Source: Beijerinckia sp. 28-YEA-48 (GTDB taxonomy: Bacteria > Pseudomonadota > Alphaproteobacteria > Rhizobiales > Beijerinckiaceae). From it: a DNA stretch of 64,000 nt. Location of the stretch: the NCBI RefSeq assembly GCF_900104955.1, contig NZ_FNSI01000001.1, positions 964,001 through 1,028,000 of the forward strand, read 5' to 3'. The notes below the pieces were generated by a model that had not been told where the DNA came from, made no database searches, and saw only the letters and a list, made by a program, of their open reading frames with translations. This document shows, piece after piece, positions 9,737 to 18,474 of this stretch (positions are counted from its first letter, which is position 1; each line of letters starts with the position of its first letter). Position numbers and translations under genes: made by a program.

Positions 9737-9858
9737 TGCAAGGATCCAAAAGGGTTTGCCAAAATGGGTCGCCCCGCAATACGCCCGTGCGCACTATGCG
9801 AAAATTCGGTATATATGCGACTGATCCTTGAGATTTCGCACAGATTGTCGATTGGCAA

Positions 9859-10728
9859 ATGGTTGACTGGGAAGACATCCGGCATTTCCTCGCCGTGGCG
9901 CAAAGCGGGTCGCTGTCTGCCGCTGCCCGCAGCTTGAAAGTCGATCATGCGACGGTGAGCCGGCGGCTCGCTGCCCTTGAGGCGGCGCTCGACGTGCGGC
10001 TGGTCGATCGCCTGCCGCGATCCTGCCGTCTCACCACGACCGGCCAGCAGGTGTTCGAGCGCGCGCTGGAAATGGAAGCCGGCGCCCATGGCATCGCCCG
10101 GTTGGCGAAGGCTGCTCATGCGCCGCTTGTCGGCCGGGTCACGCTGAGTGCGGCGCCGGTTCTGGTCACGCATCTTCTGGCGGAGCGCTTGACGCGCTTC
10201 CGCACCGAATATCCCGATATTCGCCTTTCGTTGTCTTCTGAAGGGCAGCAGATTTCGCTCAGCCGGCGCGAGGCCGATGTTGCCCTACGCATGGCCCAGC
10301 CCGATGAAGCGAGCAGCGTGGCGCGGAAGATCGGCAGGATGCCCTTCGGCCTCTACGCGCACCGGGCCTATGTCCATTTGACGATACCCGAGCGCTGGCA
10401 GTTCATCGCCTTCGACGAGAGCTTCGCCGACATGCCGCAGCAGGTGTGGCTGCTCGGCATTGCCGGCAAACGGCCTGTGGCCTGCGAATTGAACCTTATC
10501 AGTGAACATCTCATCGCCGCGCGGGCGGGGGCCGGTGTGGCCGGCTTACCCTGCTTTATCGGGGAGAGAGACCGCGATCTGGTGCGGATCGATCAAGACG
10601 TCCCGGCTTTCGCGCGCGACATCTGGCTCGCGGTCCATCACGACTTGCGCCAAGCGCCGGCGGTTCGCGCCGTAATGGATTTCGTCGCGGCCGCCGTTGT
10701 CGAGAACCGCGATCTGTCGTTGCGATAA
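9859..10728 (+). CDS. LysR family transcriptional regulator
   Basis: A 289-residue regulator. The N-terminal helix-turn-helix is at residues 5-60 (FLAVAQSGSLSAAARSLKVDHATVSRRLAALE), followed by the periplasmic-binding-like effector domain (VTLSAAPVLVTHLLAERLTRFR and onward). The form VDWEDIRHFLAVAQ with VSRRLAALE is typical of the branch whose members have RRL rather than RQI. The divergent MFS gene at 9736 is its probable target, together with its own promoter in the 122-base gap. Confidence 0.92.
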   Translation: MVDWEDIRHFLAVAQSGSLSAAARSLKVDHATVSRRLAALEAALDVRLVDRLPRSCRLTTTGQQVFERALEMEAGAHGIARLAKAAHAPLVGRVTLSAAPVLVTHLLAERLTRFRTEYPDIRLSLSSEGQQISLSRREADVALRMAQPDEASSVARKIGRMPFGLYAHRAYVHLTIPERWQFIAFDESFADMPQQVWLLGIAGKRPVACELNLISEHLIAARAGAGVAGLPCFIGERDRDLVRIDQDVPAFARDIWLAVHHDLRQAPAVRAVMDFVAAAVVENRDLSLR

Positions 10729-10744
10729 AAAAGCTTGGCGCGCT

Positions 10745-11221
10745 CTAGTCGCGGCGGCGGGTGATGATCACGTCCGACAGGATGTCGTGCAGGCAGCGCT
10801 TGTTGCGGGTGAACAGGCAGACCAGCAGCGAGAACGGCGTCAGGATGGTGAAGCTCAGATAGAACAGCACCGCATGAGCGGCGGCATTGATGAACGGCAC
10901 CGGATGGCCGTCGGTGAGGCTGGCTTCGAGATCCATGAAGCGCATGCCGGGCGTGCCATGACGCCAGCCCGAGACCGTGAGGCCGTTGTAGAAGAATGCG
11001 ACCAGCGGAAACAGGAAGGGGATGGGTAGCCAGGCGAGGCCGAACGTGACGACACCCAGGATGCCCAACACCATGAAGGCGACGGTCACGAGAATGGTGA
11101 CGAGGATCAGGTCAAGACAGACCGCGATGATCCGACGCGTCCGCACGCCCTCAAGGGCAGCGGCCGGTAGATCTTGATCGAAGATCACCGGGGCGGGGGA
11201 GTTCTGGCCGGAATAGCTCAT
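10745..11221 (-). CDS. RDD family membrane protein
   Basis: A 158-residue protein with an RDD domain: the arginine-rich VRTRRIIAVCLDLILV entry, two to three membrane spans, the GTPGMRFMDLE segment, and a C-terminal amphipathic end (KRCLHDILSDVIITRR). The frame is open to 11287, but the ATG at 11221 follows GAGAGG at a good distance and removes an arginine-rich leader. The function of RDD proteins is not settled; some are ion transporters or quality-control factors. It is convergent with the LysR gene, ending 17 bases from it. Confidence 0.88.
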   Translation of the reverse strand: MSYSGQNSPAPVIFDQDLPAAALEGVRTRRIIAVCLDLILVTILVTVAFMVLGILGVVTFGLAWLPIPFLFPLVAFFYNGLTVSGWRHGTPGMRFMDLEASLTDGHPVPFINAAAHAVLFYLSFTILTPFSLLVCLFTRNKRCLHDILSDVIITRRRD

Positions 11222-11454
11222 CTTGGTCCTCTCGAAGCAGCGAAAGCCGCGACGCCTATCATTTGGGGAACGCCGAGCCGCGCGCAAGGTTCAAATGGGG
11301 TAAGTACCGGTCTGGATGGCGATTTATTGTGATGAGGGCCGTTTTTGGATTTTGGGCATGAAACGCAGGCTGTCATCATCAGCCTGATTTAATTGCGCAA
11401 AACGTATTTGCTGAAATCAGGCGGCTGTAGGGATCGCGTGCAACGGCAGCCCGA

Positions 11455-12390
11455 TTACCGGTTCGTTTTCTCCTGACCGGCCGCCGCGCTATTTCCCTGA
11501 ATGATCAGATCCTTCATGGCGTCCGTGAAAATGGCCACGCCTCTGCCGCCGAAATGGCAGCCGTCCATGCGGTCTTCGGCCGATATCAATCGATCCGTAT
11601 CGACGCCGGCATAAATGCCCTTGGACGGGTCTGGCATCTGGTCCAAGGCGATACCGACGGGATTCTCGCGCACCCACGGAATGTCGGGCTCGCAAAACGT
11701 GGCGCGGGTTACGAAAATAGGTGCGCCAACGCCCTTGCCACGGATGCTGTCGACCAGTCCGAGGAAATGCTGGCGATAGGTCGCCGTATCGGTGCCTTGG
11801 CTGCGGTCGTCTTCGCCTTGAACCCAGACGATATGGGTCGGGAAATAGGTCGGCGTCAGTCTGTCCAACTGCTGCATGAGCATGGTGAAGAGATCACCGC
11901 CAGGGCTCCAGCGCGCGACTTTGGTTCCGCCGATGGCGAGAGGGACGATGACGACGGTGTCGTAGGCGCCCGCCTCGATGAGCTTGTTGGCGAGGATCGT
12001 CCAGCTCTCGCCACGGTCTCCGCTGGTCCCAAGGAGGGGAGACTCGGCGATCTGGCACTTTCCGTCGAACCACGAAACGATGTTGGCGCCATGGTGCGAT
12101 TTCCCACGCTCGCCAGCCTCGTTGGAGGCGTTGGATTGGCCGATCGCGAGGATGACGGCCGTGCGTGGACCAGCGGGCGGGCAGGCCACGTCGGATTTGC
12201 CGGGATAGGCAACAAGCCGGCCAAAGTTGTCGATTTCGATGCGCCGCGCGGCCGGCGTCCGCCATTCGGCTTCAAAGCGCCGGATGGGGTTGGCTGGCCA
12301 CTGGCCCTGATGGTCGCGCAGCGCCCCGTAAAGGAAGGCCAGGGCTAGGAGCAGCGCAGCGATTGTGAGACGCACCAATCTCGTGATCAT
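11455..12390 (-). CDS. Secreted or anchored SGNH-type esterase (sialate O-acetylesterase-like)
   Basis: A 311-residue protein with an N-terminal signal or anchor (residues 1-22). The GQSNASNE block holds the nucleophilic Ser in a Gly-x-Ser-Asn motif as in carbohydrate acetylesterases of the SASA family. Further blocks are LAIGGTKVARW (oxyanion region), WVQGEDDRSQ and DGCHFGGRG (catalytic Asp/His). It probably removes acyl groups from a surface or environmental glycan in the periplasm. The frame is open upstream to 12480 with a TTG, but the ATG at 12390 begins the signal-like sequence. Single gene, with no glycan operon around it. Confidence 0.75.
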   Translation of the reverse strand: MITRLVRLTIAALLLALAFLYGALRDHQGQWPANPIRRFEAEWRTPAARRIEIDNFGRLVAYPGKSDVACPPAGPRTAVILAIGQSNASNEAGERGKSHHGANIVSWFDGKCQIAESPLLGTSGDRGESWTILANKLIEAGAYDTVVIVPLAIGGTKVARWSPGGDLFTMLMQQLDRLTPTYFPTHIVWVQGEDDRSQGTDTATYRQHFLGLVDSIRGKGVGAPIFVTRATFCEPDIPWVRENPVGIALDQMPDPSKGIYAGVDTDRLISAEDRMDGCHFGGRGVAIFTDAMKDLIIQGNSAAAGQEKTNR

Positions 12391-12534
12391 CGGAAGCCCC
12401 AGTTCGCCATCGCCACGTTTTGACGCGCGGATCTCATTGTAGCCCTTTGCCAGGTCTCGGTCGAAATGGCTTCGGCCCAATCCCTTGAGAATGGCGCGCC
12501 ATGGGACAGGCCTGCCGGGGCGGGGTAGCGAATT

Positions 12535-13728
12535 CTAGGCAACGAGGCTCAAACGATCGACTTCGACGCGATTGCGGCCTGAGCTTTTCGCTTCATACAG
12601 CGCGATATCGGCGCGGCTCATCAGCGTTTGAATAGCTTCAGAGCCTTCGGAATAGGCAAGCCCGACGCTGACGGTTGTCTGAATCAGTCTTGATCCGATC
12701 CGCATCGTCGTCATCTCCATCTGTAACCTGATGCGATTGGCAACAGCGGTGGCCAATTCCAAAGACGAACCGGTGAGGACAATGCAAAATTCCTCGCCGC
12801 CGAGGCGCACGACGATGTCTGTGGAGCGGACGCTATCGAGAATGAGGCGGCTGAAGCGTTTCAGCACCTGGTCGCCAGCGTCATGCCCAAAGCGATCGTT
12901 GACTGTTTTGAAGTGATCCAGATCCAGAAGAAGCACGGCCGTGTCGGGAGGCACGACATCCGGCCAGACTTCGAAGAGCACGCGCCGGTTCATCAGGCCG
13001 GTCAACGCGTCCGTCATGGCATTGAGTTTATGCTGCTCCGCGATCCGGGCTTGATGAAGCGTGAGCGATAATGTGCCGACGGCGGTCAATCCCATAATCA
13101 CGACAACGGCATTGATATCTTCGGCCCAATTCGCGGGGCGTGCGTCGAGGGCAAATTGGCCCTGTTGGAGAAGGGCATAGCCACAGGCGATGAACGACGC
13201 CGAGGCCAGGAAGAAGCAAACGGCGTTGACGCCCATCAGAACGGGGGATTCGGCGCGTGCGATCCAATATTGGTGGCCGCTCAGTGCGAGCAGAACACCG
13301 ATGACCACATTGCCGACCATTGTGCCGATGCCGGAATAACCAAGTCCAAAGCTGACAGACAAGGCGAGGGAGCCGGCCGCGCAAATCGACAGGGCTGTTC
13401 CCAACCTCATTCGGTCCGAGCAGAATTTCGCCGAGCCCAAATAAAGCAACCCAAAGCCAATGGTCAGGAACGTAAAGGACCAGAACAGATAGGCGTTATT
13501 GTAGCGCTCGATGATCCAGCCAAAAAAGATGACGCCGACGACGATAAAGACGAGGCCGACGGACCAGACGAGCAAATGCGCCTCTGATCGGGCCACGGTC
13601 CACATCATGAACAAGGTCAGCCCAAGGGAAGCCCCTGAGAAGCCGATCGCGACGAGAATGGAAAACTGATCGAGAAGCATGCTGGGGTGATGTTGCCGCA
13701 GGAAGGTGACTTCGTCATAGGTCAGCAA
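12535..13728 (-). CDS. Membrane-anchored diguanylate cyclase (GGDEF)
   Basis: A 397-residue protein. The first 220 residues carry about seven hydrophobic spans without a known sensor signature. The C-terminal GGDEF domain starts at LNAMTDALTGLMNRRVL and has the active-site GGEEF and the substrate motif LDLDHFKTVNDRFGH. An intact inhibitory I-site, RSTD, lies five residues before GGEEF. It should therefore make cyclic-di-GMP from two GTP and be product-inhibited. No EAL domain is present. An alternative start at 13680 (MLLDQF) would drop a short leader. Confidence 0.93.
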   Translation of the reverse strand: MLTYDEVTFLRQHHPSMLLDQFSILVAIGFSGASLGLTLFMMWTVARSEAHLLVWSVGLVFIVVGVIFFGWIIERYNNAYLFWSFTFLTIGFGLLYLGSAKFCSDRMRLGTALSICAAGSLALSVSFGLGYSGIGTMVGNVVIGVLLALSGHQYWIARAESPVLMGVNAVCFFLASASFIACGYALLQQGQFALDARPANWAEDINAVVVIMGLTAVGTLSLTLHQARIAEQHKLNAMTDALTGLMNRRVLFEVWPDVVPPDTAVLLLDLDHFKTVNDRFGHDAGDQVLKRFSRLILDSVRSTDIVVRLGGEEFCIVLTGSSLELATAVANRIRLQMEMTTMRIGSRLIQTTVSVGLAYSEGSEAIQTLMSRADIALYEAKSSGRNRVEVDRLSLVA

Positions 13729-13882
13729 TCGTACCTAACGGAACATCTGCCGAATTATTCTATATAAGACAGATAATTCGTTAAATTTTTCGATTTGAAG
13801 AAGATAAAATGGGCCGGGCTCTTGGACGCGCCGCGTCCCTTCTGTGATAGGAAGAATCTCTAAGCCCCCGGAGCCGTGCGCA

Positions 13883-14569
13883 ATGAAACGCCAGATCAGA
13901 CGCGCCATTGTCGCTGTCTCCCTTTCGGCCGCTGCTGTTTTGCCGGCGTCGGCCCAAGGGCTTCCGCCGGGTTTCGTGCGGGTTGCCGATGTGGTGCCGG
14001 GCGCCTTGCAGGACGTGCGCTACGCCGGCAGCAATAATTTTTACGGCCGGCCGGTGCCGGGCTATAGCGCGGCCGAATGCTGGCTGTTCAAGCCGGTGGC
14101 CGAGGCGCTGGCGCGGGTCGAGGCTGATGCGCGGGTGCGCGGACTGCGGCTGGTGCTGTGGGATTGCTATCGGCCGCAACGGGCGACGGATGCTTTCGTG
14201 CGCTGGGCCGCCGATCCCTCGGACCAGGCGACCAAGGCGCAGTATTATCCCAATATCGATAAGAGCATGTTGTTTGTCGCCGGCTATATCGCGAAAAACT
14301 CATCTCATTCCACCGGTACGGCGATTGATCTGGGTCTCGCCACGGCCGACGGGCGCGTGCTCGACTTTGGCTCGTCCTACGATCTCTCCGATCCGATGTC
14401 GGCGACGGTTTCAACCGCTGTGCCCGATGCCGCGCGGGTCAATCGCGCGCTCCTGCATGGGATGATGGCGGCGCGCGGGTTCAAGAATTACGCGCGCGAA
14501 TGGTGGCACTATTCCTATCCGCCAGCTGGTCGGCAGCCGACCTATGACGTGCCGATCACGGCACGTTGA
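13883..14569 (+). CDS. D-alanyl-D-alanine dipeptidase, VanX/DdpX-like (M15)
   Basis: A 228-residue zinc peptidase with a Sec signal (residues 1-24, ending PASAQG). The catalytic set is complete: SHSTGTAID gives H142 and D149, and EWWHYSY gives E206 and H209. DVRYAGSNNFYGRPVPGY and LWDCYRPQRAT match the VanX/DdpX group, which cleaves D-Ala-D-Ala in the periplasm or cytoplasm. With the signal peptide it is probably periplasmic, recycling D-Ala from peptidoglycan rather than giving vancomycin resistance. The open frame starts at 13844, but the ATG at 13883 begins the signal peptide. Confidence 0.9.
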   Translation: MKRQIRRAIVAVSLSAAAVLPASAQGLPPGFVRVADVVPGALQDVRYAGSNNFYGRPVPGYSAAECWLFKPVAEALARVEADARVRGLRLVLWDCYRPQRATDAFVRWAADPSDQATKAQYYPNIDKSMLFVAGYIAKNSSHSTGTAIDLGLATADGRVLDFGSSYDLSDPMSATVSTAVPDAARVNRALLHGMMAARGFKNYAREWWHYSYPPAGRQPTYDVPITAR

Positions 14570-14618
14570 GCGACCCATATCGCCATCCCCATATCCCCAT
14601 CCCTATGTCGCGGTCTTG

Positions 14619-14650
14619 AATCGTCTTCGCAATCGTCTTCGCAATCGTCC
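14619..14650. repeat. Short 12-bp tandem repeat
   Basis: AATCGTCTTCGC occurs twice in tandem (14619-14630 and 14631-14642), followed by a partial third copy. Just before it, at about 14580-14602, CCATCCC and CCATATC motifs repeat too. It is a simple-sequence slippage region between the dipeptidase and btaA, with no gene. Confidence 0.8.
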
Positions 14651-14696
14651 TGGCATCAACCTTGTTCCGAAAGGGGTTTTGTCGGTGTGATGTCGT

Positions 14697-14736
14697 GCGA
14701 CATGCTTCCGTCATGTGGCCGACGCGCGAGCGTCAT
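14697..14736 (+). promoter_or_regulatory. Pho-box-like array upstream of btaA
   Basis: Four 7-base units spaced exactly 11 bases apart start at 14697 (GCGACAT), 14708 (CCGTCAT), 14719 (CCGACGC) and 14730 (GCGTCAT). The PhoB consensus unit is CTGTCAT with 4-base spacers, giving the same 11-base period. Units two and four match well, one moderately and three poorly. The array ends 65 bases before the likely btaA start. PhoB control of btaAB is established in Sinorhizobium meliloti, where betaine lipids replace phospholipids under phosphate limitation. The periodicity is what I see; PhoB binding is inferred. Confidence 0.6.
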
Positions 14737-14801
14737 GCGACTCGCATAACCGGCTCCGGCAATGGGCGGCGCGATGGCTCCGCCAGTTCGGGAGCCCGCC
14801 C

Positions 14802-16043
14802 TTGTCAGATATCGCCGCCGCCGTCCGCCGTCATACCACCAGCAATCTGAAACAGGCCGTGCACAAAAACGGCACCCTGTCGCGCGAAGGCGTGTTGGAG
14901 CGGCTGTTCACATTTGCTTTTCGCGGCCTGGTTTATCCGCAGATCTGGGAAGATCCGGTGGTCGACATGGACGCGCTGGCGATCCGCCCCACCGATCATG
15001 TGGTCACCATCGCCTCTGGGGGCTGCAATGTGATGAGCTATCTGGTGGCCGGTCCCGCCAAGGTGACGGCGCTTGATCTCAACGGCGCCCATGTCGCCCT
15101 CAATCGGCTGAAGCTCGCGGCGGTGCGCGCCGTGCCGAGCCATAAGGAATTCTATCGCTTCTTTGGCGCCGCCGATCGGCGCGACAATATGGATCTCTAC
15201 CAAGAGCATGTCCGGCCGCAGCTCGACGAGACGACACAGCGCTATTGGGAAAAACGCAGCCTGTCCGGACGCCGCCGCATCGGCGCCTTCTCGCGCGGCT
15301 TTTATCGCAGCGGCTTGCTCGGCTCCTTCATCGGCGCGGCGCATCTGGTGGCGCGTCTGCATGGTTGCGATCCCAAGCGCATCCTCTCGGCCAAGACGCG
15401 CGAAGAGCAGCGCGAGCTGTTCGAGAAACATTATGCCCCGGTGTTCAACAGCTTCCTGCTGCGCCGCATCGTCGCCAATCCGGCGTCGCTCTACGGCCTT
15501 GGCATTCCGCCGGCGCAATATCGCGCGCTGGCTGGCGATGAGGGCATGGCGGCCGTGCTGAAGAAGCGGCTCGAAACCCTGTGCTGCGATTTCGACATCG
15601 CCGACAATTATTTCGCCTGGCAGGCCTTCGCCCGCCGCTATGACGCGGGCAATAATCCGAGCCTGCCGCCGTATTTGCAGCCGCGCCATTTCGAGACGGT
15701 GCGGGCGCGGGCGCATCGCGTCGATGTGCGCCATCAGTCGATGACGCGCTTTCTGCACACGAGCCCGTCGGCCAGCGCCGATTGCTACGTGCTGCTCGAC
15801 GCGCAGGATTGGATGAGCGATGTCGATCTGACCGAATTGTGGGAGGAGATCACCCGCACGGCGCGGCCGGGCGCGCGCGTCATCTTCCGCACCGCCGCCG
15901 ACGAACGCCTGCTGCCGGGCCGCATCCCCGAGCGCCTGCTATCGCGCTGGACCTATGAGGAGAGCCGCAGCCAGGTGCTTGGCGCGCGCGATCGCTCCTC
16001 GATCTATGGCGCCTTCCATCTCTACACCCTGCGGAATCCTTAA
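14802..16043 (+). CDS. btaA: BtaA: S-adenosylmethionine:diacylglycerol 3-amino-3-carboxypropyltransferase
   Basis: A DUF3419 protein of about 413 residues. BtaA transfers the aminocarboxypropyl group of SAM to diacylglycerol, giving diacylglycerylhomoserine, the first step to the phosphorus-free betaine lipid DGTS. Family signs include LVYPQIWEDP, the SAM-binding segment VVTIASGGCNVMSYL, ALDLNGAHVALNRLK, and a C-terminal FLHTSPS...YVLLDAQDWM block. The open frame begins at 14715, but the TTG at 14802 has GGGAG 7 bases upstream, begins LSDIAAAVRRHT, and leaves the Pho-box array outside the gene. btaB follows after one base. Expression is probably induced by phosphate limitation. Confidence 0.9.
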   Translation: MSDIAAAVRRHTTSNLKQAVHKNGTLSREGVLERLFTFAFRGLVYPQIWEDPVVDMDALAIRPTDHVVTIASGGCNVMSYLVAGPAKVTALDLNGAHVALNRLKLAAVRAVPSHKEFYRFFGAADRRDNMDLYQEHVRPQLDETTQRYWEKRSLSGRRRIGAFSRGFYRSGLLGSFIGAAHLVARLHGCDPKRILSAKTREEQRELFEKHYAPVFNSFLLRRIVANPASLYGLGIPPAQYRALAGDEGMAAVLKKRLETLCCDFDIADNYFAWQAFARRYDAGNNPSLPPYLQPRHFETVRARAHRVDVRHQSMTRFLHTSPSASADCYVLLDAQDWMSDVDLTELWEEITRTARPGARVIFRTAADERLLPGRIPERLLSRWTYEESRSQVLGARDRSSIYGAFHLYTLRNP

Positions 16044-16044
16044 G

Positions 16045-16692
16045 ATGTCGGGCGCCGCCGAACATATGGATCGCATCTACCGCTGGCAGGCGCCGATCTA
16101 TGATCTGACACGCAAACCCTATCTGCTCGGCCGCGATCAGTTGATTGCTTCGCTTGCGCCGCCGCCGGGCGGAACGGTGCTGGAGATTGGTTGCGGCACC
16201 GGGCGCAATCTGGTTGCCGCCGCCAGGCATTGGCCGCGCGCCCGTTTCTATGGCTTCGACATTTCAACGGTGATGCTCGCCAACGCGCGCCGCGCCGTGC
16301 AGGATGCGGGTCTCGAAAAGCGCATCACGCTGGCTGCCGCTGATGCGGCGACCTTCGAGCCGCAGCAGGTGTTTGGACGCGGCAGTTTCGATCGCGTCTT
16401 CATGTCCTACACGCTGTCGATGATTCCACCATGGCGCGAAGCGCTGGCGCGGGGCTGCGATGCGTTGACGCCAGAAGGTGAATTGTTCGTCGCCGACTTT
16501 GGCGATCAAGCCGGTCTGCCCAAAACCTTCCGCGCGGTGCTCTATCGCTGGCTGGCCGCGTTCTCGGTCACGCCGCGGCTTGATCTTGATGAAGAGCTCG
16601 ATCGGCAGGCGCTGGCGCGCGGGCGCGCTGCGTCGGTCGAGCGGCCCTATCGTGGCTATGCCGTCCTGGGACATATTGGCCCAGTGGCGTAA
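16045..16692 (+). CDS. btaB: BtaB: diacylglycerylhomoserine N-methyltransferase
   Basis: A 215-residue class I methyltransferase. It adds three methyl groups to diacylglycerylhomoserine to give the betaine lipid DGTS. Motif I is VLEIGCGTGRN, followed by FYGFDIST, and the post-I region FDRVFMSYTLSMIPPWREAL is typical of BtaB. The start ATG lies one base after the btaA stop, so the two are translated from one transcript. In algae and some fungi the two activities are fused; here they are separate in the bacterial order btaA-btaB. The longer open frame begins inside btaA and is not needed. Confidence 0.92.
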   Translation: MSGAAEHMDRIYRWQAPIYDLTRKPYLLGRDQLIASLAPPPGGTVLEIGCGTGRNLVAAARHWPRARFYGFDISTVMLANARRAVQDAGLEKRITLAAADAATFEPQQVFGRGSFDRVFMSYTLSMIPPWREALARGCDALTPEGELFVADFGDQAGLPKTFRAVLYRWLAAFSVTPRLDLDEELDRQALARGRAASVERPYRGYAVLGHIGPVA

Positions 16693-16753
16693 GCCTGCAA
16701 CCATTCGACTGTTGAACCGTTAGCATCCCGGATCATTTTTCAGGGATGTTGGC

Positions 16754-16915
16754 ATGCGCTTTCTGATCGGCCTTATTTGTGGCGTCGCTCTGACGATCGG
16801 AGTGGCCTGGGTCATCGATCATTCTGGCGGTTCGGAACACAGGCTGGTCAATTGGGACCAGTTCGAAAAGACCGTCGATGGTGCGCGCCAAAGCGTGCGC
16901 CGACTGGCCGAATGA
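16754..16915 (+). CDS. Small single-span membrane protein (53 residues)
   Basis: This short gene encodes 53 residues. The first 20 form one hydrophobic segment (RFLIGLICGVALTIGVAWVI), and the rest is a polar, charged tail (NWDQFEKTVDGARQSVRRLAE). An AGGGA ribosome-binding site lies about 8 bases before the ATG. It sits alone in the gap between btaB and the site-2 protease gene, on the same strand as both. I do not recognise a family. A role as a small inner-membrane partner, or even a substrate of the neighbouring protease, is only a guess from position. Confidence 0.68.
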   Translation: MRFLIGLICGVALTIGVAWVIDHSGGSEHRLVNWDQFEKTVDGARQSVRRLAE

Positions 16916-16998
16916 TCACAATATAGAACTGGTTTCCTGGTAGATTGCGCCACACGCCCCCTGCGAGCCATACTGGGCGGGCAAGAGACGAGGGCGCC

Positions 16999-18096
16999 AT
17001 GGGTTGGTCGGTTATGATCGGGCGTATCGCCGGGACGGCGGTGCGCATTCACATCACCTTTCTGCTGTTCCTGTTGTGGATCGGCTTCGCCTCCTGGCGC
17101 ACCGGCGGTTCCGAGGCCGCCTGGAACGGCGTCGCCTTCATGGTGCTGCTGTTTGCCTGCGTGCTGGCGCATGAGTTCGGCCATATCTTCATGGCGCGCC
17201 GCTTCGGCATCGCCACGCCGGACGTGACCTTGCTGCCGATCGGCGGCGTGGCGCAGCTTGAGCGCATGCCCGAAAAGCCGATCGAACAGCTTTGGGTGGC
17301 GATCGCCGGGCCAGCGGTGAATGTAGTGATTGCCCTGGTGTTGATCTTCGCTTTGGGCGCGACGACGGATGTGCAGCAACTGGCGCAGATCGAAGACGGC
17401 CGGCATGCGCTGATCGCACGGCTCGCCAGCGCCAATCTGTTTCTCGCCATCTTCAATCTCATTCCCGCTTTTCCGATGGATGGCGGGCGCGTGCTCAACG
17501 CCATTCTCGCCATGCGCATGGATCCGCGCCGCGCCGTGCAGATCTCGGCGCGCATCGGGCAGGGCTTCGCTCTGCTGCTAGGATTCTTGGGCCTGTTCGG
17601 CAATCCGCTGCTCGTCTTCATCGCCATCTTCATCTATATGGCCGCCGCCGCCGAAGCGCAGGGCAGCACGATGCAGAGCACGACATCGGGGCTTTTCGTT
17701 TCCGACGCGATGGAGACGAAGTTTCTCACCATTCCGATCGAGGCTGATCTTGCGCACGCGGTCGAGACATTGCTGTCCACATCCCAGCATGAATTCCCGG
17801 TGGTCGATGCTTTCGGCAAACCGATCGGCGTTCTGACCCGCGACGATCTGTTGACGGCGCTAAAGAGCAAGACGCCGGATGCGCCGGTGGCGGAAGCCAT
17901 CAACGCCGGCGCCCCCAGCGTGCATCCGCGCGATAGCCTCGACAGCGCCTTGCGGACGCTCAATTCCACCGGTGCGCCAGCGATCAGCGTCATCGACGAG
18001 CAGGGCCGGGCCGTCGGCATGCTGACGGCGCAGAACGTGCTGGAAATGATGATGGTGCGCAGCGCGCGGCCGGAGTGGAATTTCGGACGTAAGTGA
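16999..18096 (+). CDS. Site-2 protease family (M50) metalloprotease with CBS pair
   Basis: A 365-residue intramembrane zinc protease of the rhomboid-like SpoIVFB/S2P class. H58, E59 and H62 form HEFGH, and D161 is in FPMDGGRVL, the third zinc ligand. There are six hydrophobic spans in the first 225 residues. Two CBS motifs follow (FVSDAMETKFLTIP and HEFPVVDAFGKPIGVLTRDDL; then TGAPAISVIDEQGRAVGMLT) and probably sense adenine nucleotides. It would cut a membrane-spanning substrate, but the substrate is not evident. The ATG at 16999 is preferred over an in-frame TTG at 16945, since the protein then begins MGWSVMIGRI as in homologues. Confidence 0.93.
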   Translation: MGWSVMIGRIAGTAVRIHITFLLFLLWIGFASWRTGGSEAAWNGVAFMVLLFACVLAHEFGHIFMARRFGIATPDVTLLPIGGVAQLERMPEKPIEQLWVAIAGPAVNVVIALVLIFALGATTDVQQLAQIEDGRHALIARLASANLFLAIFNLIPAFPMDGGRVLNAILAMRMDPRRAVQISARIGQGFALLLGFLGLFGNPLLVFIAIFIYMAAAAEAQGSTMQSTTSGLFVSDAMETKFLTIPIEADLAHAVETLLSTSQHEFPVVDAFGKPIGVLTRDDLLTALKSKTPDAPVAEAINAGAPSVHPRDSLDSALRTLNSTGAPAISVIDEQGRAVGMLTAQNVLEMMMVRSARPEWNFGRK

Positions 18097-18101
18097 AGAC
18101 C

Positions 18102-18150
18102 TCGCTGTCATTCCCGACGTCTGCGCAGCAGGCGAGCGGGAATCCAGAGC
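18102..18150 (+). repeat. Palindromic repeat, left copy flanking the GIY-YIG gene
   Basis: A REP-like palindrome. ATTCCCG near the left end pairs with CGGGAAT near the right, around a variable middle. It opens with TGTCATTCCCGAC and closes with AATCCAGAGC. It is the reverse complement of the copy at 18474-18520 at both ends (13 and 18 identical bases), with a different central loop. It is nearly identical (about 50 of 52 bases) to the copy at 18551-18605. Confidence 0.9.
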
Positions 18151-18180
18151 AGCCGCTGGTTGCTCAGTCAGTCGGATATC

Positions 18181-18474
18181 ATGCCACGATCTTATTGGGT
18201 CTATATTCTGGCCAGCGAACGCAATGGCACGCTTTACATTGGTGTGACCAACGATCTTGCGCGGCGCGTCTATGAACATAAAACCAAGGCCGTTCCTGGA
18301 TTCACTTCGCGTTATGATGTCGGTCTCCTCGTCTGGTATGAGGAATACAGTGACGTGAATGATGCGATCGCGCGCGAAAAGGCGCTGAAGCGCTGGGAGC
18401 GGAAGTGGAAACTTCAGCTGATTGCGGCAACCAATCCGCAGTGGTTCGATCTTTACGAAACCTTGAACCGCTAG
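18181..18474 (+). CDS. GIY-YIG nuclease family protein inside an inverted repeat pair
   Basis: A 97-residue single-domain GIY-YIG protein of the UPF0213/YhbQ type. The VYI and LYIG tyrosines and glycine, the arginine in NDLARRV, and the catalytic Glu in DAIAREKALKRW are all present, so it could be an active nuclease. The natural role of this family is poorly known. The gene starts 31 bases after one palindromic repeat, and its stop codon touches the next, inverted copy. The whole block (18102-18520) thus resembles a gene carried between terminal repeats. Related repeat pairs without a gene occur nearby. Start: the ATG at 18181 begins MPRSYWVYILAS. Confidence 0.88.
   Translation: MPRSYWVYILASERNGTLYIGVTNDLARRVYEHKTKAVPGFTSRYDVGLLVWYEEYSDVNDAIAREKALKRWERKWKLQLIAATNPQWFDLYETLNR

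Noticed and set aside
14715..14801. In-frame N-terminal extension of btaA
   Set aside because: It overlaps the Pho-box-like array, and the TTG at 14802 has a well-spaced ribosome-binding site.
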